64,000 nt of DNA from Venturia oleaginea (Eukaryota > Ascomycota > Dothideomycetes > Venturiales > Venturiaceae). A program made the position numbers and the translations under genes. Each line of letters starts with the position of its first letter. Within the stretch, counting starts at the first letter, position 1. Shown here piece by piece: positions 52,601 through 63,051 of this stretch. The notes below the pieces were generated by a model. That model saw only the letters and a list, made by a program, of their open reading frames with translations, did not search any database and was not told where the DNA came from. Location: contig JABMLP010000036.1 of NCBI GenBank assembly GCA_013176395.1, positions 1 to 64,000 of the forward strand, given 5' to 3'.

Positions 52601-53610
52601 ATGCAACAACACAAGTCGTTGACATGCGCGGATGTATGCAAACGTATGCAGCCCCAGCCTGAAAAGGAATAGGTGGGAGAGGAGTCAAGGTCTTCAGATT
52701 GAAGACGTTGGCAAGTCCATCCAAAAGAGGGCCAAAATTGCCGCGAGGAGAATAACCGCAGGTAACGATAAAATCCGTTTTCACGTCCATGTCGCTTATC
52801 CAGCCATTGTGTGCCTGCCATACCTTGACGACTTTAAGAGTATTTGAATCGATAAAATGGATGGCTCCTGTGTTGGTCGCAGCACAAATGTAGGAGAGAC
52901 CAGGCTTCATCTTGGTGTAATGGCCGCCCGACGGTACCTGGGGTGATCAGCATGGTCCTTTGTTTCTGAAATCCTTTCCAATACCGTCTCAATAATTGTT
53001 CCCTTTTCCAGATCGATCTTGAACATGGTGTCTTGCTGTCCGGCTACGAGCACTTCGTTGGCACTTTTAGACGTGAAACTCATGCATTGTAGGTCCTTGA
53101 AGTTGTTGTCCCTAGAGCGTGGTCTTAGCGATGCAGACTCGATGTCCACGTTGATGTTTCTGCTTTCACCTACACAAAGTGCCATTGTGCTGGTCCCCTC
53201 CTGGATGCAAAGTGTACGCTATGGGAAGCGACAGAGAGGACTCCTTTGTCTGTGAAGAGGATTTGGTGGACCGATTCGGCTGTATGACCTTTATACGACG
53301 TGTATTTCTGGAGCTCGGGTCCGTGGAATGACATGACCCGTCCCTACTCGTCCAATGAATCAATATGCCTCGTATCTGAGTCGCAAGAGCGATACTCACA
53401 TACTGATTCCCAGTCCATAGTAGCTCCTGTTGTGTATCGAAAGCGATTGTGGTGGCCCCGGTGGCTTGCGCATGTGGACCTGGTCCAGGATGAGGAATGA
53501 GCCGGACCTGTGAATAGTGGACGAGGTCAGAGACGTTGCTGGATGGCGTAGAAAGAGAAAGAATGGGGAATAGTGGCCATGCCGCTCACCTCGTCATAAT
53601 CAGCTTCCAT
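49657..53610 (-). CDS. PAN2: PAN2, deadenylase catalytic subunit of the PAN2-PAN3 complex (one frame break)
   Basis: Eight exons are inferred on the minus strand: 53610-53590, 53507-53400, 53343-52985, 52937-52333, 52279-51860, 51809-50899, 50846-50639 and 50587-49657, about 1187 codons. The order is an N-terminal WD40 region (LLWTGNQYGRVMSFHGPELQ, VLVAGQQDTMFKIDLEKG), a linker, a pseudo-ubiquitin-hydrolase domain (SGLETHIANSYANPLLQLFR) and a DEDD 3' exonuclease. The exonuclease shows the YGIDAEFV start, VGHGLIKDFRTINI and DMHDSIEDARTAL. PAN2 shortens poly(A) tails with PAN3 and PABP. At about 53179-53184 (sense CACTTTGTGTAGG) one base appears missing between the residues AQWH and CVGESRN; the rest reads cleanly. 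Either a mutation or a TTTT undercall. Confidence 0.9.
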
Positions 53611-54650
53611 GGCTACTTCCCAATCACCGAAGTGATGTTGAGAATGAGTGTGAAGGTCAGAGTTTCCGTCGCCAAGGATGCTTCCTTCTCTCCATGGCTT
53701 TCGGGGAGGTCGTCGAGGAAGGGTGTTCGACGCGACAGAGCGGCAGGGTCGATGGGGGGTTATTGGTTATTGGCGCAGCTGCGGTTCGGATCTCAAGCTT
53801 GACGGGCCAGTTGCTTGAATTATGAGGAGAGTGAGCTTGAATGTTCAACGATATGGGAGTGTGTGAGACAGTGGTGAGGGCTATCTGTATGTTCGGGTTG
53901 GGTCGTGTAACGGGTGGTTTCTCAGGTTTGGGTGGAGCCAACTCAAAGGTTCACGTTCACGTAAGATACAACCTGTGCAGAGACCCATTGGGAGAAACAA
54001 AGCAACCACCAAGATATTAATCGATGGTTTTTTTGTGGCCAACCCTTTATACACAGGAGAGGTGATTCGAATTGAATTGGGTACACACTGCGCGGATACC
54101 CCCTTTCAACTACAGGTGGGCGGACACCCCTCACCAACTGCGCAGACACCCCCCCAAGAGGACCCGCTAGAGGGTAGGGAGTAGGGCGCTAGCGATGAAT
54201 TGATATACTCAGAATCTACCCATATTCTTCTGATCGAGTATGAGGACTATATTGCCATTTCCATTTCATTCCCGTAGCCCATTCTTCGCTTTGTACGAAC
54301 ATGCACAATGGTCACAAAATATCCGTAAACGCCAAAATCTGTGCACAATACAGCCAGAACTCCCATCTCTACTGGGTTTTCTGCGCGGTTCTCTGTCAGG
54401 ATCTATCAATCTTTCTGAACAAAGCCCGTAGATAGTTTGGGTTTTAAAAGGATGGAAAGTTGATTTCTAGGAATTTGAGGGCGGATCTACGGATGTAGGG
54501 TATTTCAGGAGGGTTTCGTAATTTAACCAGAAAGGTCCGATTAGCGTAAGCTATAAGATAGCCTTTCCCCCATTTCTTGACTTTGTGGAATTCGAGATCG
54601 GCTAATGGCTGTACAAACTCAAACTACACGGCAATCGACTCAACTCAATT
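53611..54650. other. Intergenic region upstream of PAN2
   Basis: No supported gene. A C-rich word, ACTGCGC(A/G)GA(C/T)ACCCCC, occurs twice (about 54088 and 54138) with related copies between, perhaps part of a small repeat. Confidence 0.4.
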
Positions 54651-55142
54651 AAATTCATCATTTTGGCTCAAATATCTCGCTCAGAACCGTGCTAAGGCTG
54701 CTGTTCATACTGCTGGCGGCCTCAAAATCGCTCATTCTTTCTCCGATAACAACTCAATGTCCCTACCAATCTCGCTGGCATCGCAGGCGTCACTCATATG
54801 GTTTTTTGAGCCGCAGAATGCACAGGATAGCGGACACGTATGCTTCTTAAGTTGTCGTAACTTCCACTCCTTTGGCTTGCCTACGAGGGCTACTCGTATT
54901 GCGAAATGGCATGTATGCTTCTCACGACCACGGCATTCGAGTTGCCAGAACTAGGGCTTGCTGTTCTTAACGTTGGAAAACTCATTGGCGGCCGCAATCG
55001 CGTCGGTAATGAGGTTTTTGGCTTCCTCAAGAGTCTCGAAAGTCATTCCAAGCTGGAGCGTTGGATAGAGAGGGATATCTTCAGGTGCAGGAGGTTTTTG
55101 AGAACGCTGGGACAGCGCCTGGCTTGATAATAGTGTCGCCAT
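54651..55142 (-). pseudogene. Mutator-like (MULE/FAR1-type) transposase N-terminal remnant
   Basis: The minus strand encodes YPTLQLGMTFETLEEAKNLI and AIAAANEFSNVKNSKP, an in-frame TAG, then FWQLECRGREKHTCHFAIR and KEWKLRQLKKHTCPLS. This is the Cys/His-containing DNA-binding start of fungal MULE-type transposases. The catalytic domain is absent and further stops follow. Terminal repeats were not found. Confidence 0.55.
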
Positions 55143-55389
55143 AGGTGTAATTTGAGGTTGTTGGTGTTGCTGAAATCAGGTTTTTGAGCAGAAGTTTGCA
55201 CGGTAAGTTGCCCTCCGCTGTGTTGACTATAACTATATTAATTGTGTTGATTGCTACATAATTGTATGTATATAATAGTCATTGAACATACAATAATTGC
55301 AATTGTCGCAATCATGTATGCAATAGTCCGAAAAATCGACGATTGTGGGTGTACAGTCATTAGCCGAATTCGAGATATCGTAGAATCCG

Positions 55390-55545
55390 AGATATCCTCT
55401 GTAAGCCGTAAGCCTGTGACTCCTGTAAGCCTGTAACTCCTATACGCCCGTAACTCCTATACGCTTGTAACTCCTGTAAGCCTATAACTCCCGTAAGCCT
55501 ATAACTCCCGTAAGCCTCTAACTCCTGTAAGCCTGCAACCCCAGC
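55390..55545. repeat. 17-bp minisatellite (CCTATAACTCCCGTAAG-type)
   Basis: About eight diverged tandem units of roughly 16-18 bp, such as CCTATAACTCCCGTAAG at 55481 and 55498. Units vary at several positions, so the array is old relative to the one at 56341. Confidence 0.85.
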
Positions 55546-56285
55546 AAGACTTTGCATTCTACAAGTCGTGAAGGGGTAACCTCTCAAAGCGTTAGGAACC
55601 GAAAGATTGCGATAAAAAAGGTACCCTCATGAACAAACAATAAATTCACTACAATACACAGCTAGATTTTCTGATAGCCCGCTCACAGGAGTCCAGATGT
55701 AGAATACACGTAGTTTCGGTGTAATCAAATAACATGTTCTAACCGTAGTGATAAAGTAGCCTTTTACAGAACATTTAGTACATCATCGCTCGCTATCTAT
55801 TCCCATAAACGGTCCATGTTTCAGCTGTACGTTATGGCCGTGCTGCTCCTAAAGCCCGTCTACCGCAGATTCCGGTTCAAGATGACTATCCCTGCTCCGG
55901 CATTGGGCATTGCGTTGTCCATTCGGACTCCGCCGGCTCCGAAATCGAACCCCAACGTGAGAGCTGACTTCAATAATTGCTTCGGTTGTAAGAGGGCTGT
56001 ATCTTGACGTGGACACAGGTTGAGTGAGCTAAGAATACCATATCAACGACCATCCCCGTCATATACGAGAACCCATAATCAACAAGCCAACAAGAATCAC
56101 ATCGAAGAACACGAAAAAAAGGCTTCGTAACGATGCAAATTATTAACGTTGACGTGGACGTTCCTCAAGTCGTTTGTTGGGCCAAGTGATTCATTCAGAG
56201 GGCTCAGCCATACATCGAAATTCAGCGGAACCTCGCCAATACACACGTAGATCAGTTAATTCGCCCCTTAGGTAATGAAATCCCC
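55546..56285. other. Spacer between minisatellites
   Basis: A 63-codon frame (55816-56007) has no recognised content; no gene is called. Confidence 0.4.
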
Positions 56286-56831
56286 CTAACAAGGCTCGAT
56301 ATAAGTACCTTGAGGTTGCTGGAACGGTTTATCCAACTCCTTAGTATCCGACTCCTTAGTATCCGACTCCTTAGTATCCGACTCCTTAGTATCCGACTCC
56401 TTAGTATCCGACTCCTTAGTATCCGACTCCTTAGTATCCGACTCCTTAGTATCCGACTCCTTAGTATCCGACTCCTTAGTATCCGACTCCTTAGTATCCG
56501 ACTCCTTAGTATCCGACTCCTTAGCCGTCAATGGATCACCAGGGTAGATTAGAATTGTGGGCGTGATCAACCTGCCAGCCAGCCAGCCAAAAAAATAAGC
56601 TTGTATAGTTTCACGTGAGTGTCCACGTCGGTTGTCGATATACATACCACAATAATAGTCAAACCACAGCAATTCCGTCGAGTATCGTGGAGCAGAGACA
56701 CCACCTCCACTCTCTCTAGGCGCGGACGGCGGACCTGTGGAGAAATATGATCCAAAGAGGATAGTCAGTGCGAACCGTGTATGGTGGAGTATCAGCCGTG
56801 AAAGGGGAGAAAAAACCCAATATATAAACAC
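56286..56831 (-). CDS. Possible protein with (KESDT)12 tract (weak call)
   Basis: This 181-codon open frame has a hydrophobic N-terminus (FIYWVFSPLSRLILHHTRFA and LTILFGSYFSTG), a non-descript middle and a C-terminal tract of twelve Lys-Glu-Ser-Asp-Thr repeats encoded by the minisatellite, ending YIEPC. A 15-bp unit keeps the frame open, so length alone is poor evidence. The 5' end lies only about 100 bp from the divergent secreted-peptide gene. No family match. It may be non-coding. Confidence 0.25.
   Translation of the reverse strand: MFIYWVFSPLSRLILHHTRFALTILFGSYFSTGPPSAPRESGGGVSAPRYSTELLWFDYYCGMYIDNRRGHSRETIQAYFFGWLAGRLITPTILIYPGDPLTAKESDTKESDTKESDTKESDTKESDTKESDTKESDTKESDTKESDTKESDTKESDTKESDTKELDKPFQQPQGTYIEPC
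56336..56525. repeat. 15-bp minisatellite, twelve identical units
   Basis: TTAGTATCCGACTCC is repeated twelve times without a single difference (56341-56520), with partial units at each edge. Perfect homogeneity means very recent expansion or conversion. Confidence 0.97.
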
Positions 56832-56927
56832 CGGACTTCTTCCCTCACTTCAGTCTCTTCATCAAAAAACATTCAAACTTTTCTCAGAAATAAAATACCA
56901 ATCAAACAATCACCAATCATCGTCAAC

Positions 56928-57184
56928 ATGCGCTTCCTCAACGCTATCATCCTCCTTTCCGGCCTCACTGCCACAGTGTCAGCCGCCCAATGCTCCTCCA
57001 ACGCCGTAAGAAAACAATCTCCCCCCTTACTCAAACACCAGGATGAGAACATTCGCTGACTTGCACATGACAGAATTGCGCGAGCGCAGGCTCAGGTTGG
57101 GGTTGCCTGAAATGCCCCGGTCTCAAAAACACCTGTGTATCAGGCTCCGAGTGCCGCAGCCCTCCATCACGCTGCAGTTGCTAA
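56928..57184 (+). CDS. Secreted cysteine-rich peptide, 62 residues, 8 Cys
   Basis: Exons 56928-57005 and 57074-57184 are joined by a canonical 68-bp intron. A signal peptide, MRFLNAIILLSGLTATVSA, is followed by a 43-residue mature chain beginning AQCSSNANCASAG, with GWGCLKCPG, NTCVSG, SECRSPPSRC and a terminal SC. Eight cysteines (about 19 percent) imply four disulfides. An A-rich, CT-rich leader (AATCATCGTCAAC-ATG) is typical of expressed fungal genes. Both exon ends fix the frame: without splicing, the first exon would run into lysine-poor nonsense. No family was recognised. It is a candidate secreted effector or defence-type peptide; that role is inference from size, secretion signal and Cys content. 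Confidence 0.75.
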
Positions 57185-58457
57185 ACATTGAAAAATGGGC
57201 AGGTGAGTCGTTTGTCTCTTCTCGAGGAGGTGGACTCGCTAATCCTTTTAGCTATTCCCGGTTTACAATGGTAGAATGGCTATTCCTGTTTCATAACGGG
57301 TCGAAGGGGTTTACGTTGAGTCGTCGGTCGACCGTTGAAGCTGGACAACGGTAGATATCTCGGAACTTGCAGATAGTCTCCAGAAAATGGCCATACAGTT
57401 TCAGTCGCGCCCCAAAATCGAGTCCAAGGTTTATGTGCCACTTTATAATGTCTCTTTTAGTCGTACGGAAGCAGTGATGAAACTGGACTGAATCGGGTCT
57501 CGATAGATTGGACAGATCGCCAAATTCGCAGTCCACCGGCAGGTGAAATTGCTTATTAAACTGGACTGGATTTTACGCTCTGAGGACCTGGATTTTGCGG
57601 CGCTTTCTCCGTATCGCGTACAGACGTATTGTGTATAGAGTAGGGAGGTAATTCGGCCTTCGGCTTTAGGCTTTCGATAACTGAGAAGACCTACGGTAAC
57701 ATCGACAAGAAACTCTCAGCCAGAACTCTAAAACACAGCTATCTTACCCTATGAATTGACTGGATCTCGCGGTGATTGGATATCGGGATATCCATCGATT
57801 TGAACTAAGTACTGTGATCTGAGGGGAATAGACGTCAGTAGAGATCTCCCATATCTGACCCATGCTTCACAGCACAAACATCCTTACGAAGATCTAGCCG
57901 CTAGACTTTTATTATCCATCAGTCCACAGTAGAGATGGATATATTGTGCTTTCGAGGTTAACGAGGACAAACTGCAAGTCAAGGTGACTTGTTTTCTGAG
58001 AGCCAAAATAGCCAAGGATGAAAATCTTGCTGATCAAACACGTAGTGTAACCTTGTTCAACGTCGATCTATCGATTATGCCCTACAAACTTCCTGTCCTG
58101 TGATGTGAGAATCTCGAGATTTAATCAGATTTTCATAAAAATCCTGCGTTGACTTGCAGTTCGTCCTCGTTAACCTCGAAAGTACAATATCAGATCGAGG
58201 GCCAGATCCGATCCCGTCCGGTTCCATCACTGCGCGGAAGAAGCTTTCGTAAAACAGCTGGCAGGCGTTAGCATCGCGCAAACCAGTAATCATGCGTATT
58301 CAAGTTTGCATCTATCTATGATACCAATCTGATGTACAGTACGAAGAAACAAAGACCATGATTAAACCTATGCAGTCTGGTATCAATTATCAAGGAAAAC
58401 ACGGCCCGAATAAACTCCTCCCAGTATCATCCACTTGAACGCCCTAAGAAACACTTA
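57185..58457. other. Intergenic region with a small inverted repeat
   Basis: About 45 bp at 57944-57986 (TTTCGAGGTTAACGAGGAC core) recur inverted at about 58147-58191, with about 160 bp between. It could be a miniature fold-back element. No gene is seen. Confidence 0.5.
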
Positions 58458-60536
58458 TTAAAAAACGAACTTATCATCCTGCCTGATAGGTGTTTCTGGT
58501 GCAGCTGTAGCAGCCTTGGCAGTGTATTCGGGTGAGATCTGAGGAGCTGCAGCAAGAACCTCTGGGGTAGCTTGATCCGAGTATTTCTTGAAGTTGTCGT
58601 TGAACAATGTACCAAGCTTGTTGACCTCGTCCTTGAAATTGGCCGTGCCAGTCCACGATTTGGCTGGGTTGAGCAACTCGTCCGGAACGTTGGGGCAGGT
58701 CTTGGGTACTGAGAGGTTGAAGGTCTCGTACACTTCATACTCAACGTTTGCGAGTTCACCGGAGTGAATAGCATCCAGGATAGCACGAGTGTACTTGAGA
58801 GGACAACGCTTGCCACCAGTGGTAGCTCCAGCTCCGACCCAACCGGTGTTGAGCAACCAAGCGTTTGTCTTGTGGTGAGCGATCTTGTCTGCCAACATGG
58901 TTGCATAGCGCATTGGGTGCAAGGCCAAGAATGGCTGAGCGAAGCACGAAGAGAAGGTAGCCTGCGGTTCGGTGACGCCCTGCTCGGTACCAGCCATCTT
59001 CGAGGTGTAACCCGAGATGAAATGGAACATGGTCTGCTCGGTGTTGAGTTTCGAGATAGGTGGAAGAACACCACGGGCGTCGCAGGTTAGCAAAACGATG
59101 TTGGTTGGGTGGTTGTCGGAGATACATGGAATCTTAGTGTTCTCAATGTACTCGATTGGGTAGGCGCAACGGGTGTTTTCAGTGAGGGATGAATCATCGT
59201 AGTCGACCACTCTGGAAACTGGGTCAAAGACCACGTTCTCGAGGATGGATCCGAACTTGATGGCGCCAAAGATATCTGGTTCCTTCTCTGCGGACAGACC
59301 AATCGTCTTGGCGTAGCAACCACCTTCGATGTTGAAGACACCAGTGTCGCTCCAGCAGTGCTCGTCGTCTCCGATTAGCGCACGTTTAGGATCAGCGGAC
59401 AGAGTAGTCTTGCCAGTCCCAGAAAGACCAAAGAAGACAGTTACATCTCCATCCTGGCCCTGGTTGGCGGAAGAGTGAAGCGTCAAGACGTTGTGCTTAA
59501 CTGGCATCTCGTAGAAGAGCACGGTGAAGATACCCTTCTTCATCTCACCAGCGTACTCGGTACCGAGGATGACCATCTCCTTCTCGGCGAAATTGATGGC
59601 TACAGAAGTAGCAGAGGTCATACCGGTCGTGTATCTGTTGGCTGGGAAAGCACCGCCGTTGTAGATAACGTAGTCAGGGTGGAAGTGCTCAAGCTCCTCA
59701 GGCGTCGGGCGGATCAGCATGTTGCGCATGAACAGGGCATGGTAAGCGCGAGCGCAAATGACACGGACTTTGATCTGGTAGCGTCTATCCCATCCTGCGA
59801 AGCCGTCGACGACGTAGATGCGGTTTCGTGTGTTGAGGTAGTCGACGGCACGTTCTCGGTTGATCTTCCACACCTGGATTGGTACAGTTAGTAAACGACT
59901 CATTTTGATTGGCTGCAGGGGACATGTGATGTTTTGCCGATTGCAGCCTCAAATGCGGGGTGCATTGCCGCGAACCGTCATGCATTGCCGCGCACCGTCA
60001 GATCCATTCTTGGCATTGCACATGTTGTGGGGTGAGGAAGCCGTCGCGAGAGATGCGACGATTGCAGCAGATGGACCTACGTCTTGCGTCATTGGCTTGT
60101 TGACCGGTCCCCACCATACGTCCTTCTCGGAGCTGGCTTCCTGCACAATTCGCTTGTCCGAGGGAGAACGACCTGTCTTCGCGCCAGAGTACGCAGACAA
60201 TGCGCCCGAGGCTGTGATGGCAGAGCCGGTCTCGTAGACAAGGGCATCTTCGTAAAGTGCAGCTACCGAAGGATTCGCAATCTGGACGTGAAGTGTCAGT
60301 GCTCAATATCTGCCGAGTTGGAGAAACCCGAGCACTTACGATGGCCACGCGATCATAATCGATGTGAGCTCGCTCGTGGAGTTCTTCTTCAATCTCGGTA
60401 TGTTCTCGCTGAGGTCTGAAGAGGCAAAAGTCAGTTATCTGGAACCCCGATGTCAATGTCGACCAGAAGATTGAGCAACTTACTGGATGCCCGTTGGGTG
60501 CAGACTGGTCTTGTTGACGGCGTTCGTGGCAACCAT
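58458..60536 (-). CDS. PCK1: Phosphoenolpyruvate carboxykinase (ATP), gluconeogenesis
   Basis: Exons 60536-60484, 60415-60340, 60281-60081 and 59873-58458 give 581 residues starting [20 protein letters not shown]. The enzyme turns oxaloacetate plus ATP into PEP, CO2 and ADP, the first committed step of gluconeogenesis, in the cytosol. Key motifs are [15 protein letters not shown] (substrate loop), [14 protein letters not shown], the kinase-1a P-loop [11 protein letters not shown] (259-269), [20 protein letters not shown] (metal-binding Asp) and [13 protein letters not shown] near the C-terminus. ATP- rather than GTP-type is clear from the P-loop. Length is slightly over yeast Pck1 because of the C-terminal Ala/Pro-rich tail. 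The third intron is about 207 bp; the N-terminal exons are conserved, which fixes the start. Usually glucose-repressed; no site was identified here. Confidence 0.95.
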
Positions 60537-62641
60537 GTTGAAGAGTGAAGACGTCAATGAGGATGAGTGGAAGTTGCCTTGTTGTTGTTTGTGTATCTGC
60601 TGTTGAACAAGTTCCTCAGCTAATGGTAAGATGGGACTGAACGAAACGGCGGGGCCTTTGGCCTTTTAGTAGTCGTACCGTCTGCCATGTTCGGAAGAGG
60701 ATCGAGCACCGCACAAGCCGTTTTCCTTCGATCAACCCAGCTACGACCATCCATTTGATGCCATGATTGGCCTCGAGCCTCGGGCGAAAACTGTACGGGC
60801 TGAGGCGTCCGGGTTGCTTCGTCGTTGTTAATGGCAAACTTCGGGTGATGTAGGCACGATTCATAGAGGTGGGGCACGGTAAGAGTCTGAGCGTCCAGAC
60901 CAGGCGTTATATTTGGGCTATCGTGAGGTTGGGAACGAGACAACCGTTTGTAATCCCTTGCAGAGAGCCAAAAGTCGCAACGATGGATGTGAGGGGATAC
61001 TCGAAGAGCAATCAAGAGGGGCCGTTAGACTCAACCTTACCTATTGCCTGCCTGCCTGCCTGCCTGCTCGATACATTTATTACTGCCCGCATCAGACTTT
61101 CAGCTCTTGCCTGGTTTATTATTTGCACTCTTCTACGAGTACAATCCGTGTTTCTACGCCCTGCTATGTATCTGTGCCTTGTCTGATCGGCGTAATCACG
61201 ATGGATTAATGCCTCAACTTCGCATTCCCATCGCTCGTTTCGGACAAATGGGTAGCTGGATAGTATCGCAATGACGCATTTTAATACTTCCAGCACTCAA
61301 GTTGTTAAGTTTAACCGTCGGAAGGAGCACGGCTGGGGATTCGGGTATCGATTCTGCCAATTTCATGGAGAAGAAAGATACGGAAAATGCCCGTCTTGCA
61401 TGATCACGAAATTCGTTAATCCGTTGGGGACCGGGAGTGAGAATTGTCTGCGCTCACTGCGGTAGGCAAGGACGAAAAAGTACCGGAAAGGTCTCCCCGC
61501 ATTCTTATGGCACACGGAAGGTCTATTTCCGCACATAAGCAATTCGACACATTCCATATCTAATTATTAAACTCCGCATAACTTTCTCCTCTCACCGCGG
61601 CGCAGATTTCAGATATTCGACTCCTCGTCGCGGCCGAGGTCATCACCACACATACAGCTTTGCTCAGCAAACCTGGGCCGCATCAGTTGAAGCTGGCGAA
61701 GACAGCACGCCGCCGACAGATTAGCCGAAAAAAACTCGCGATCCTTGGCATTACGACTAGCTAGAACGACGAGACACATGATAGTGAGCTTCGCACCTGT
61801 CGGATCTCTTCCCGGGCCAGGATCTCTCGTCACACTGTTCAAATGGTATGGTTTAAGGGTCAAATGTCCCACAAAATTCGCATATTCAACGCAGAATTGA
61901 CAAATAGATCGCTCGTTCGTGGATAAGATCAAGTTTTCGAGAACTTTTCACTCATCGTGACCCACGGTCGAGCCTTTTGAGGCGAACGACGGAACGGATT
62001 CTGATCATCCAGAGTTTGCAATATGGTTTCAAAGTTGCGATTGGTTGCGAATTGCAGACGGACAGCCAGATTGTATCAGCGACAACAAGCTCGAAAGCAT
62101 CGTGACTTTCCATTGTTAGTTCGATTGTCAGACTTCCCATTCTCACATGGCCATTGACTGGATCGAATACACTAGAGGCGTAGGGCTGTCTCATTCACCT
62201 GATTTAACCATACATTTCCATGTTTGCATCGCTTCTTCTTCTGCCGCAACACGCGTTGTCTTCAACTCCATGCCCCTCCACGCAACTCGAAACTGAGGAG
62301 CAGATCTGCCCAATTTCTATCACCGGTAGTAGAGTATCAAGATCATTAGATCTAAGAATCACCAATGATCGTTTGATTTGATGGGAATGGTCACCTGATG
62401 CGATAAGGAGCACCATGGCGTCGGAGTCGCGTCTAAATTTCTTTAACAACAACTTCATCCATCAAGCATCATCAACCTGCATCCAGCTCATAGTGCCCCA
62501 GAGATCTCATCTGGCCTGGATTTGAAATCTTGACACATATTGACTTGCAACACGCGTCCAGTAATGGGCATACTTCGCGTCCGACACGCGTTCACTACGC
62601 GACCAACTTCGCACCTGAGCTCTTTTCAACGCATGCAGCCG
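60537..62641. other. 2.1-kb intergenic region
   Basis: Upstream of PCK1 this includes its promoter. A (CTGC)n run lies at 61046-61065. Minus-strand frames at 61952-62194 and 62204-62458 have a somewhat protein-like look (LTIELTMESHDAFELVV, RRDSDAMVLLIASGD) but no family was recognised and they are broken by stops. Confidence 0.4.
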
Positions 62642-62980
62642 CTACCCATGAATAGGCCATGAAAGATATGGTCCTTGACGAGACAGGTATCTGGAAACTG
62701 AGAGTCTTATTCCAGCCTCCAAAACATCCTTTCTATCTTTGGAAAAGAGTTGCGCATGTTCAGAGCGCGCTTGTATCTCATGAACCAGGATAGCTGCTTC
62801 GACTTCTGAGAACTTGCACATGTCTCGCTGTTTGGTCAAGTCAAACTTTTTAACGACAAAGGATTCCCACTTCTCATTGAAGCACCACGCGTGTTTGTCT
62901 CGCCATTGCTTAACAAATGGCTCGGTGTCTCTCGCAATTGTCTTTGGCGGGTGGTAGGCTTTACTATAAAAGCTAAGAGA
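62642..62980 (-). pseudogene. Open-frame remnant of an unrecognised fungal protein
   Basis: An open frame without an upstream ATG encodes KAYHPPKTIARDTEPFVKQW, HAWCFNEKWESFVVKKFDL, KFSEVEAAILVHEIQARS and SVSRYLSRQGPYLSWPIHG. Its even amino-acid use looks like a genuine protein, but the start is missing and a TGA lies about 15 codons upstream. It is probably a 5'-truncated gene or a terminal exon. No function is proposed. Confidence 0.35.
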
Positions 62981-63051
62981 CCCTCTTCAATCGATACCCA
63001 GAACATAGACTTCAGAGCGCGCCAAGGATTACCACAGAGGACCTCTCAATA

